NCBI GenBank assembly: GCA_036023115.1
Contig: JAYKKT010000048.1
Location: 8,904,501 to 8,968,500, forward strand
From: Brasenia schreberi
Lineage: Eukaryota; Streptophyta; Magnoliopsida; Nymphaeales; Cabombaceae
DNA: 64,000 bases
Reading direction: 5' to 3'
A model generated the notes under the pieces. It searched no databases. It saw nothing but the letters and a program-made list of their open reading frames with translations, and was not told the DNA's origin. Each line of letters begins with the position of its first letter. The stretch's first letter is position 1. Both the position numbers and the translations under genes were made by a program. Shown here piece after piece: positions 1 to 9,178 of the stretch.

Positions 1-709
1 TATCTGGTCCTACCGATTTACCACTCTTTATATGTTTAAGAGCCTCTTTGACTTCATTCTTTTGAATACGTCGGTAGAAATTGTGGTTTATATACTTTTC
101 TGACTTGGCTAAATCTCCTAAACTAATACTAACATCTTTATTTTCATTAAAAAGATTATAAAAATAGTTTTTCCATCTATTTCTTATATCATCATTTGCC
201 ACTAGAATTTTTTCATCCTCGTCTTTAATGCATCTAACATAATTAAGATCTTTAGTTTTCTTATCTCTAGCCCTAGCTATCCTAAAAATATCTCTTTCAC
301 CCTCTTTTGAGTTGAGTTTTTTATATAAGTCCTCCCAAATCTTAGCTTTTGCTTCACTAACGGCCTTTTTTGCTTCCTTCTTTGCTTTCTTATAAGCTTC
401 TAAAGTTTCACTAGTTTTCTTAGCATAATGTAATTTGTAACATGCCCTCTTTGCCTTGATTTTGTTTTGTACTACTTCACTCCACCACCAAGCTTCTTTT
501 TGTGCCGGTACACCTCCCTTAGATACCCCTAACACATCTTTCGTCACTTTCCTAATATGTATAGCCATATTGTTCCACATATCACAGGGTGTGCCAACAT
601 AATTCCAAACATCTCTTTGAAGGACTTTCTGTTTAAATATATCTTCTTTCTCGCTTTTGAGGTTCCACCATTTAGTCTCAATTGCTTGATGCACTCTTTT
701 CTTCTTTGT

Positions 710-1402
710 TCATTTTTTTATTTGTAAATCCATAACTAAAAGTTGATGTTGGGTGCTTAAGCTTTCTCCTGGAATTACCTTACAATCTTTACAACACGCT
801 CTATCTTTTTTTCTACAAATAAAGTAATCAATTTGTGTTTGTGATAAGCCACTCTTATAAGTAATTAAATGTTCATCTCGTTTTTTGAAGATTGTATTGA
901 CTATAAAGAGATCAAATGCCATAGCAAAATTTAAAATCTCCCTACCTTCCTCGTTTATATCCCCATAACCAAAGTTTCCATGAATCCCTTGATATCCTAA
1001 TGCCTCTTTACCGACATGTCCATTTAAATCTCCTCCTAAACAAATCATCTCCCTTTGTGGAATCTTTTGAAACACCTTATCTAACTCTTCCCAAAAAACT
1101 GTCTTTATACTATCTTCTAGTCCTACTTGGGGTGCGTAAGCACAAACTATATTCAAAACCTCTACTCCTAACACTAATTTCAACGTCATGATTCGGTCAC
1201 CATATCGTTGTATGTCTACTACACTCTCCTTTAAATCTTTATTTATGATAATACCAACTCCGTTTCGGGCCTTTTCTTTACCTGAGTACCATAATTTAAA
1301 ACCTGTATCCTCTATCTCTTTTGCTTTTTCTCCAACCCATTTTGTCTCTTGTAAACATAGAATATGAATCTTTCTCCGAATCATAGTATCTACCACCTCC
1401 AT
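710..1402 (-). CDS. RTE LINE endonuclease (APE-like) open frame
   Basis: A 230-residue frame encodes most of an apurinic-endonuclease-like domain, which in RTE elements nicks target DNA to prime reverse transcription. Visible family motifs are LQETKW (catalytic Glu), GGDLNGHVG (Asp/Asn), TQIDYFICR (Asp) and TQHQLLVMDL (His). The domain really starts upstream: in the same frame IRIGSWNIGTLSGKL is readable just before the first Met (about 1400-1455), so the listed Met is internal. The frame ends at a TGA after a run of seven A. The expected linker (TKKKRVHQAIETKWW) follows in the same frame, so the stop is probably a mutation rather than a natural end. Confidence 0.85.
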   Translation of the reverse strand: MEVVDTMIRRKIHILCLQETKWVGEKAKEIEDTGFKLWYSGKEKARNGVGIIINKDLKESVVDIQRYGDRIMTLKLVLGVEVLNIVCAYAPQVGLEDSIKTVFWEELDKVFQKIPQREMICLGGDLNGHVGKEALGYQGIHGNFGYGDINEEGREILNFAMAFDLFIVNTIFKKRDEHLITYKSGLSQTQIDYFICRKKDRACCKDCKVIPGESLSTQHQLLVMDLQIKK

Positions 1403-1458
1403 TAGCTTACCCGATAATGTTCCGATATTCCAAGAACCAATACGAATCTTATTATCTA

Positions 1459-1624
1459 GGACTAGCTTCCTTACCCCCGCATCCGTCCATAATCAAAATG
1501 CGGAGACCCTCTCTGAAAATTTTTCACTACATTCGGGCGGCAATGTAGCGGGACTAACTTCTTTACCCACACCCGTCCATGATGTGGAAACCCTCTCTGC
1601 AATTGATTCACTACATTCGGGCGA
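1459..1624 (-). repeat. Two-unit tandem repeat in the LINE 5' leader
   Basis: Two diverged units of roughly 75-85 bp lie at about 1459-1540 and 1551-1624. On the minus strand each reads: CCCGAATGTAGTGAA, a CAGAGAGGGT block, a GGACGG block, then AAGNAGNTAGTCC. Repeated 5' leader units are known in other LINE groups, where they can act as internal promoters; that role here is inference. Confidence 0.7.
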
Positions 1625-1939
1625 AAATGTAGTGGCCCTTGCTTACTTCTTACTGCATTCGGGCTCTACAGCACGTCGCTAGGCGGGGACGCCCCAAAGC
1701 AATGCTCATAATTTTTGTAATCCATGTTGTAGAAATCCGACGAAGTTTTACGCTGGCTGTCGGAAGCCTAACACAACCCTCCTCCTTTATCCGGGCTTGG
1801 GACCGGCAATGCAAGGGTGATCCCTTACATGGGCGGAGTTAAAACACACTAGTGAACAATGTTGAAAAATCATAAGCAAACCAACATATGATAAGGACTT
1901 TGGAAATTGACCAACAGATTATAAAAACTTAAGGAATCA

Positions 1940-2606
1940 TATGGCAGCAAATACAAAGAAGCATATGGACTCTTTATCACTTGATGAAATGGCTGAATTT
2001 AAAAAAAAAATCCTGAAATTGAGTAAGATTGCATGAGCAACCATCTACTTCTCATAAAAGTGAAGTGAATGTTCCTACTTCTTACAATATTAATTATAAC
2101 TCTTTTTTTACTAAATCTAATTTTTTGGTGGTTGATTCCATGGCTATAGATCATATGGTGGGTAGTAAAAATCAGTTTATGAAGTATGAATCAACAACTT
2201 CACCACAATATGTTAAAGTTGCATATAGTTCACTAGTCCCAATGAAAGGAAAGGGAGTAATTAAATCTAAATATTTCAAGCTAAATTGTGTGATAAACAT
2301 TCTTAAATTTCCAATCAACTTATTATGAGTTAGTTCCTTCACTCGAGACTTAAAATTTTCAAAAACTTTCTCTCCTATTGGATGTATTTTTCAGGATCTA
2401 AGGACGGGAATAACCTTTGGTCGTGGTGAGCTAAAGAATGGGTTATACCTACTCCCAGGAAATCAGCTATCTGCACAAAGAAAAGTGTTGGTAGCTACTA
2501 CTAATGAAGTGAAGTTGAAGTTATAGCATAATAGATTGGGACATTTACCCATTTATAAAGTTAGGGAGTTATTTCATTTCAATGATTGGGTGACTTATAT
2601 TAACTT
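1940..2606 (+). mobile_element. Copia retrotransposon fragment A (protease to GAG-pre-integrase)
   Basis: Degenerate Copia polyprotein. At 2029-2328 a 99-residue frame carries VVDSMAIDHMVGSKNQF, a decayed form of the Copia protease site D-S/T-G-A-T-D-H-M. After a stop, frames at about 2335-2600 read FQDLRTGITFGRG, GLYLLP and HNRLGHLP, the GAG-pre-integrase motif W-H-x-R-L-G-H-P with losses. The fragment is cut at its right side by the LTR that starts near 2607. No integrase or RT follows in this fragment. Confidence 0.75.
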
Positions 2607-2966
2607 GTAATAGGGCAGGCCATGCCACTAGGGCCCGTCCCATGCTGGCCCTTAGTTAGGTCCTAGAGGACCCTAGCCATCCAGGTAACCGTTGGGAAGC
2701 CTTGCTCCCCAACTGTGCATTCAGCTGAAGAGTAAGCTCAACATTCATTTTCTTTTCTTCTCTCTCACTTGTAATGCTTGCTCTATAAATAGAGCCTCAA
2801 TCACATAAGCTATCTTACAAAGCCTTTTGATTCGTGATTTGGCTCTCTCTTGACTCTTGTTGTATTCTTAACTTGATACATCCATATTTGGGTGTTTTTA
2901 TATCTTAACAATTTCATCAACATATCGACATTTTGTGACTTCGCCGATTCAACATTCAAGCATCAA
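2607..2966 (+). repeat. Copia LTR (5' LTR of fragment B)
   Basis: This segment starts TGTAATAGGGCAGG, ends near CATCAACA, and has a clear TATA box in GCTCTATAAATAGAGCC at about 2782. It is followed within about 20 bases by TGGTATCATAGCC, a primer-binding site close to the initiator-Met tRNA type (TGGTATCAGAGC). Its GC-rich block resembles the LTRs at 26131 and 31590, so these are probably one family. The exact left end is uncertain, since related LTRs begin TGTTAAAA. Confidence 0.65.
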
Positions 2967-4686
2967 CAAATATTTACATGGTATCATAGCCTCATTTTGA
3001 AGAATTCGAGTGCATCAGAAAGCATGCCAAGATTGCAAAGTTTGTGAAATCACTCCAAATTTGAGGTAACACAAAGACCTTTGATTTTTGTCTAAAATGA
3101 AGAGCAAAAATGAATCTTTTAGATGTATTCTTTACCCAAAATACTACCAAAGTTGGCCAAGAACCTTGAAAAAGTATTTTTTATCAAAAGATTTTTGGGA
3201 TTATATTGATGGAACGATTAAAGAACCAAATTTGGACATTGGATATTTGGATGATGATGAAGAACTATAATTTACGATTATATTGATGAAGCAAAAGAAA
3301 AATGCAAGCAAGATCTTAAAACTTGAAAAAAGATGAATGCTAAAATTACTTGAATTATTTGTCAAAATGTAAATGAAAAACATAGAAATAGAATTAGTGT
3401 TTTTGAAAGTGCTTTTAAGACTTTGGAGTACTTAATGAAAATCCACTCTGAAGATGATTTTGTCTTTCAAATAGATGTTATGGAAAGGATGATAATGCTC
3501 AAATAAAGGAATTTAAGCATTAGAGGCTATCACAATGATTTTTCAGAATTATGGTCTCAACTTAGAAGTTTTGATAGATTTGGAAAACTTCAAAAAAAAG
3601 AAGATGAATTTCAAGAGTTTTTAGACAACCAATATTTCTTTTTATTCATGCGTGGCTTAAAGGATGAATTTGAAAATATTAGATCCTAACTTAATACATA
3701 GAAAACTTATACCAAAGGGAGACTCATTTTTTGCCGATCTTGTTATCGAGAAAACAAGATTAAAAAAATGGTCATATCAAAACCACTTCTCCACTTCTTC
3801 GAAAGAAATATGGAAACGTGGGAGTCGTGGAGAACAATGATCAAGTAGTTTTGCCTACCATAGAACAAATATTCAAAGAAAAGGCAAGCATTTTCAGAAA
3901 TGCTCTCTCTACTTCTCAAGGTATGTCTTGGTTCTTAAACTCGAGTGCTTCTTATGTCTTGGTTCTTAAACTCGAGTACTTCTTTTCATATTGACTCATA
4001 GTGAAAAATCTTTGAAAAATTCTCAAGATATCTTTGGAAAACATGTTTTTACCGCTGACGGTACGAATCTTCAAATTAAAAAAAATTATTGACTTTGAAA
4101 AAGAAGATTTTAAAATAAAAAATGTAAGTTTTATACCTAAGTTAATCTAAATCTTCTCTCGATTAGCTCAAATTTGTGATAATGATTGTATAATCACTTT
4201 CTCGTCTAAGAATTGTGTGGTGTAGGATTACCAATCGAATAAGGTGATTGGTCAAGGCCATAGAGAAAGTAGACTATACAAAATGGATAGCCTATATATG
4301 CCAAATTTTGAATCTTGTAATGTAGTTCATGATAATACTCTTTGATATAAACGACTTGGACATTTGAATACGCATAGACTATGTAATTTTCCTTTGTTGA
4401 AAAAAAATGAGATTCATAATTTTGATTGTAAAGAATATATCCTTAGAGAAATGCATTATCTACCTTTTGGTGAAAGAAATTTTATAATAAATAAATCTTT
4501 TCAATTAATACATTCCGATGTTTGGGGACCGGCCCCTGTGTTTCTAAAGGAGGAGTACAATATTATGTAACCTTTATAAATGACTTTACCCGTTTTACTT
4601 GGATATATCTATTAAAACATAAATCGGAAGTATTTAAAAAATATTTGATTTTTCACAATATGGTAAATAATCAATCTGGTTCTACT
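2967..4686 (+). mobile_element. Copia retrotransposon fragment B (gag to integrase, degenerate)
   Basis: Follows the LTR and primer-binding site. Frames with many stops show gag (about 3097-3700, e.g. KDFWDYIDGTIKEPNLD and FSELWSQLRSF), a decayed protease (WFLNSSAS about 3930) and integrase. The integrase is split over two frames at 4364-4570 and 4522-4665: RLGHLNTHRLC, FQLIHSDVWGPAP, then FINDFTRFTWIYLLKHKSEV. A 32-bp unit is tandemly duplicated at about 3923-3986 inside the protease region. The element is interrupted in integrase at about 4686 by a hAT end; RT and RNase H are absent. Confidence 0.75.
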
Positions 4687-5085
4687 CAGTGTTTTTCGAC
4701 GCGTATCGTATCGTGTACTGTTTTGGTTCACAATACGGGCATATCGTATCGTAGCGTATCATATTTTAATTTTAAAAATTAGTAAAAATCTTTTAAAAAT
4801 CAAAAAAAGATTAGAAAAAACCTGATAATTGTAAAGAATTCATATAATTCAATGTTTAGTACATATTGATCATTCACCATTGAACAATAAAAAAAATTAC
4901 ATATTTTGAAGCAAAAAAAGAAATACATTTACATTTACATATTGTAAATTTGTAATCAAGATCATCAACTAAATAATCTTCATCTTTTCCTCGATGAAGA
5001 TTCAAAGTTTCTCACCACCTTCTGCTTCAAAATCAAAATATTCATCTCCTTGATGATGTTGCGCTCCTTCCAAATTAATCCATAC
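4687..5085 (-). mobile_element. hAT transposon 3'-end fragment
   Basis: Begins CAGTGTTTTTC and carries a subterminal array of TATCG units (about 4700-4760). The rest is a diverged copy of the 3' part of the larger hAT element immediately to the right: shared blocks include TGATAATTG, ATCATCAACTAAATAATC and TTGCGCTCCTTCCAAATTA. It is inserted in the Copia integrase and is itself interrupted at about 5085 by the second hAT end, so it is a nested, older relative. Confidence 0.7.
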
Positions 5086-5404
5086 TAGTGTTGTCTTATG
5101 CATATCGTATCGTGTATCGCTAGGCTCCACGATACGGGCGTATCGTATCGTATCGTACTTTACTATTAAAATAATACAAAAAATAATTAAAATTAATAAA
5201 AAATAGTAAAAAATTTAAAAAAAATCAAGAAAAAATCAAGAAAAATCTGATAATTGTTTAAATTCATATAATGTAAGTTTAGTACAGATTGAGCATTCAA
5301 CATTGAACAATTGCATCCAAATTTACATATTTTGAATTCAAAAAATAAAATACAGACATAGTTTACACTTTTCAGTACACTACAGTTACATATAATGTTA
5401 CGTT

Positions 5405-7632
5405 TTACAAATTGTAATCAGGATCATCAACTAAATAATCTTTATCTTCTCCTTGTTGCAGATCCTCATCATTATCAGCCACGCCCACACCTTCTTCAAA
5501 ATCAAATTCTTCATCTTCATAATGTTGTTGCGCTCCTTCCAAATTAATCCAGGCAACGTCTTCTTCTGTTAGGAGGGCATTTTCTTCAGTGTCTTCCATA
5601 ACCCAATCTTCTAATATATCAAAATTATTCAAACTTGTTGGATCGAATTGACTTTCTTCTCTATTTACTTTTTTTAATTACCTACGACACAAACAAAGAT
5701 CAACAATTAGTAAGTAATATTAACAATTGAAAACTGAAGTTAAATAATATCGAATTAAAAATTTGAAAGTAATACAACATTACCTTTCACGAAGGCGCAT
5801 GTTACAACGAATATAAACCAAATCATTAAGCCTTTTGTGTTCCAACCTGTTGCGCTTTTTTGTATGGATGTGTTCAAAAACACTCCAATTTCTTTTACAA
5901 CCTGTTGCACTACAGATTTGGCTTAAGACTCTAACTGCAAAATCTCTAAGGTTTGGACAATCACTTCCAAACCTGTTCCACCAAACATCTGTAAAAAAAA
6001 TATAAACATTAGAAACATAATAATCCATAGTAATGTAAGATGCAACTTAAATATGAAAATAAACAATGTACCTGGATGCATCATAGAGCGGTTGCGAATT
6101 TAAACAGGCAAACCCATTAAGTGAAGAGAATTATCATATATCTCCATCTCTCGATGTATCGCATCTACTATGCTCTCATCAGGGACTAATCTGTCGATGC
6201 ATTCAATGATTCCTCGATTAACCTCACAGTCCCTTTTGAAGGTTGCTAAGTACCTCAATGATGGGTTTAGATAGTAGGTTGCTGCATGAATAGGCTGATG
6301 CAATTGTTTATTCCATCTACTATCAATTATTTTTCACACGGGCACATAATCTCTTTTTTTCCATTAAAGTTATTTCTGATCGCTTCTTTTGCCCTGTCTA
6401 TGGCTTCATAAAGGTAGCCCATAGATGGTTTCTCCTCGCTGTCAGCCAATCTCAAAACTTTCACTAAAGGACAAGTAATTTTCAATAATCTGATACATGC
6501 ATTCTAAAATGAACTTCTAAAAACCGTTTCTACAATCTCATTTAACTTTCTGTTCCTTCTGTTTTGTGGTAACTCTACAAATTGTTGCCACTCATCTGAG
6601 GAGAACATTCTCTTTAAAGCTTACTTCTGTCTCACAATACTCTGTATAGATAAGAAGTTTGTTGCGAACCGAGTTGCAGCTGTGCGAAGAAGCTCTGCAC
6701 CTTCTATGTATCTCCTCATCATACACAAAACAAATACATGGTTATAAATGAATTTTGTAATATCTTGGCAACACTCAGTTGCTGCCTTTATTTCATCCAT
6801 CTCACCAATGTCCTCGAGAATGAGATCTAAACAATGGGTTGCACATGGTGTCCAGTAGAAAGTCCCATAAATATCAGCTAACTCCTTTCCAGTTGCTTTA
6901 TAGTTAGCTGCATTATCTGTAATCAATTGGACTACATTTTGTAGCCCAACCTCCTGTATAACCTTATCAAATTCCTCTCGTAGGATCTCTGTAGTGTGCC
7001 TCTCCTCTGACATATCTAGAGATCTCAAAAACATGAGTCCTTTAAGACAATATACAAGAAAGTTTAGCAATGTCCTTCCTCGCCTATCGGTCCATCCATC
7101 TGCCATGATAGTGCATCCTGTTTCCTTCTACGATTGTCTCAAAGTCGAACAGTATTGCTGCACTTCAATCACGGTCTGATCTAATATCTTTCCTCTCAAC
7201 TTCTCATAAGAGGGCATCCTGTATCCTGAACCAATGTTAGCAATTGCATCTGCCATTGCTTGAAAATGAAAACTGTTTGCTGCATTAAATGGAATGCATG
7301 CATCATAAAACCATATGCCCACTGCAAGGTCTGCTTGATCGTACAGTTATTCTGAAGCCATAGCAACACGACCATAGCAGCACGAATTCCTGGCTGAGCA
7401 CCAGGTGTAGTAGAAGGAGGAAAGAACGAATGTATGCTAGAAGAATGAGCTCTTCCTCTACTCCTTCCTGAACTTCCTCTGTTAGGTGCTCGCGAACTGC
7501 TACTACCAATATCTGTTCTAACATCTGAAGGCAAACTATCAGTGAATCCAACTCCAGTGGCAGTAGCATCATCAGCTTCTTCACACATCTGGAAATCATC
7601 CTTTTGTTGTCTCCTTTCATGTATGCTCTCAA
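5405..7632 (-). pseudogene. hAT transposase (DUF659 and dimerisation domains), broken
   Basis: In order on the minus strand: a Ser-rich linker with SFFPPSTTPGAQPGI (about 7450); DUF659 start WFYDACIPFNAANSFHF (7128-7322, different frame); the RNase-H-like core MADGWTDRRGRTLLNFLVY to THCLDLILEDIGEMDEI (7106-6621); HAATYYLNPSLRY (6303-6100); the hAT dimerisation motif NLRDFAVRVLSQICSATGCKRNWS (6028-5780, split as in the family); and an acidic C-terminus (5632-5405). Frame changes and stops between blocks show it is not translated as one protein. In intact relatives it would excise and reinsert DNA with 8-bp target duplications. Confidence 0.85.
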
Positions 7633-7770
7633 TCATTTGCAAGCATTGCCAATGTAAGGTGTTGTGGGTGTTGTGGGTCCATCTGCAAGCAATGCTCTCA
7701 ATCATCTGCAAGTTCTGAATCCTGTATGCTCTCAAGCATCTGCAAGTGTTGCCAATGTAAGCTCTCAATC
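7626..7770 (-). repeat. Imperfect short tandem repeats at the hAT 5' break
   Basis: On the minus strand, units containing TTGCAGATG or TTGCAAATG followed by a TTGAGAGCAT block recur three to four times in about 145 bp. The array lies where transposase similarity ends, which suggests local slippage or repair at the truncation point. Confidence 0.5.
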
Positions 7771-7800
7771 ATCCTTCACCCATCTCTATCAGTGAATCCA

Positions 7801-8435
7801 ACCCTCTTTTTCTCTTACTGGAGACTAGCTTTTTAACTAATGCTTGAAGCAGTTTGAAACTGAAGGATGATAGATGGGTGTTGTGGGTCAAAATCAGGTC
7901 ATATGATTACTTCTGATCACACTTCATAGACTAAGTTAAGCCTCACATACGCTGATCATGTTCAACTCAATGAAAGTTATCTAAGGTGAACCCTAAAATA
8001 ATGAAGTTGTGAAATTCTCACTCAATGAAATGAGACAACCAAATTGTTCTTCACTGTTTGTGATTTGATGAAATTAGAAATTGGTAGCAATTGTGTCTCT
8101 AAATGCACTAGTATTGATTAGCATATTTATTTGTCAGTTCAGAGATATGGGCATATGACAACAAGACTTTCTTGTGTGTGTATGCGTGTAAAGGCCAACA
8201 ATAACAATGTCATGCAAGACTTTACTTGAAGCTTATACTAAAATGAAATGTGTGTTTGTAGTTTGTCTCTAAAGGGTATCACCCCAGATGTTGGTATCTA
8301 CTATTATTGCAGTTTGTGTACAAAGATCAGATTTCAGTGGTTGGTAAACGTGACACAAAGGTACAATCACCAGACTAGGGCCCAAGGTACAAGACCCTCA
8401 ATGTGCCACTACCTAGGGTGATACCTACAGCTATC
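7801..8435. other. Unassigned AT-rich stretch
   Basis: Between the hAT remnant and the MITE. I find no coding similarity, tRNA or repeat ends. If the UBC13-like gene continues past the left edge, this is intron sequence. Confidence 0.4.
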
Positions 8436-8443
8436 ACTACAAT

Positions 8444-8741
8444 TAGACATGTCCGGGGTACCAAATCGCCAGTTTCAGTTTGCCTGGAACAAGAAATCGG
8501 AATCACACTGGGATTGAACCGGTTCCGGTTTCGTTTTAGATCCTACACCATTCAGAATTAGAAAAATGTTAAAATTTTGAAAAAGATTATCAAACAGCCA
8601 GTTCCGACATGGTTTAGGTTTTACAGAAGCTGGAAGTAAAACCAAACTGAGTGGTTTCTGGGCTGGATCCGGTACCAGGTCTTGTTTCATCAGTTCCGAT
8701 TCATAGTCCAGGCCGGTTCCAGTTGGAACCGGCCATGTCTA
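8444..8741. mobile_element. hAT-type MITE with 8-bp target duplication
   Basis: A 298-bp element with inverted ends TAGACATGTCCGG and CCGGCCATGTCTA, flanked on both sides by the identical 8-mer ACTACAAT (8436-8443 and 8742-8749). The 8-bp duplication and short terminal inverted repeats are typical of non-autonomous hAT elements. There is no coding capacity. Diverged relatives with the same CATGTCTA-type end occur near 18885-19040, 23780-23920 and 43355-43627. Confidence 0.88.
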
Positions 8742-9178
8742 ACTACAATAATAGAAATGTGACCCTGCCTCTATCACCATGGATGCCTAAACTGAAACAA
8801 GGACTCAACGTACCATGAGATGTAAAAATAGCTAAAATGGGAGTTTCCTCACATTCAATGGTACTTGATAATTCTTCCTCACATGTTGACTTCACTGTTC
8901 TCCTCCAATTCAGTTAAAATTGTTAGTACTCCACGTTGGCATCTTATATTTCATTTCTACGCTGTCATACAATCAAAATGCTCATTGTATTCTTACTCAC
9001 AGAAGAGCATATCAATATTCTGCTTCCTATAGTGCAATCTAGCCTTCAAAATTCTAAGCTTTCAAACAAGAAAAAGAAAGCATAACAAAAAGAAGAAGAC
9101 TAACAATTGAAAAGGCAACAGAACAAATAAAATCGATTTCCAAAACATTATCTGTTGAACCCCCCAATAACTTCATAC

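Larger units (their letters stand above)
1..1842 (-). mobile_element. RTE-clade LINE, 5' end to start of RT domain (3' end off window)
   Basis: Read on the minus strand this holds the LINE 5' leader (about 1842-1480), an APE-type endonuclease (about 1478-710) and the linker running into the reverse transcriptase domain, which is cut by the window edge. After one in-frame TGA at 710-712 the frame I read stays open to base 1, with linker motifs such as SKGGVPAQKEAWWWSEVV and AKIWEDLYKKLNSKEGE. Its 5' boundary near 1842 matches the 5' end of the deleted copy at 20795, which supports this as the true element end. It is the best-preserved LINE coding region in the window. Confidence 0.9.
5086..7800 (-). 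mobile_element. hAT DNA transposon, 5'-truncated
   Basis: The right-hand (3') end starts TAGTGTTGTC and has the subterminal TATCG array at 5096-5160. Minus-strand frames recover most of a DUF659/hAT-dimerisation transposase. No matching inverted end is found to the right, where coding similarity fades near 7770. The N-terminal BED zinc finger and 5' terminus therefore seem lost. Confidence 0.8.
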
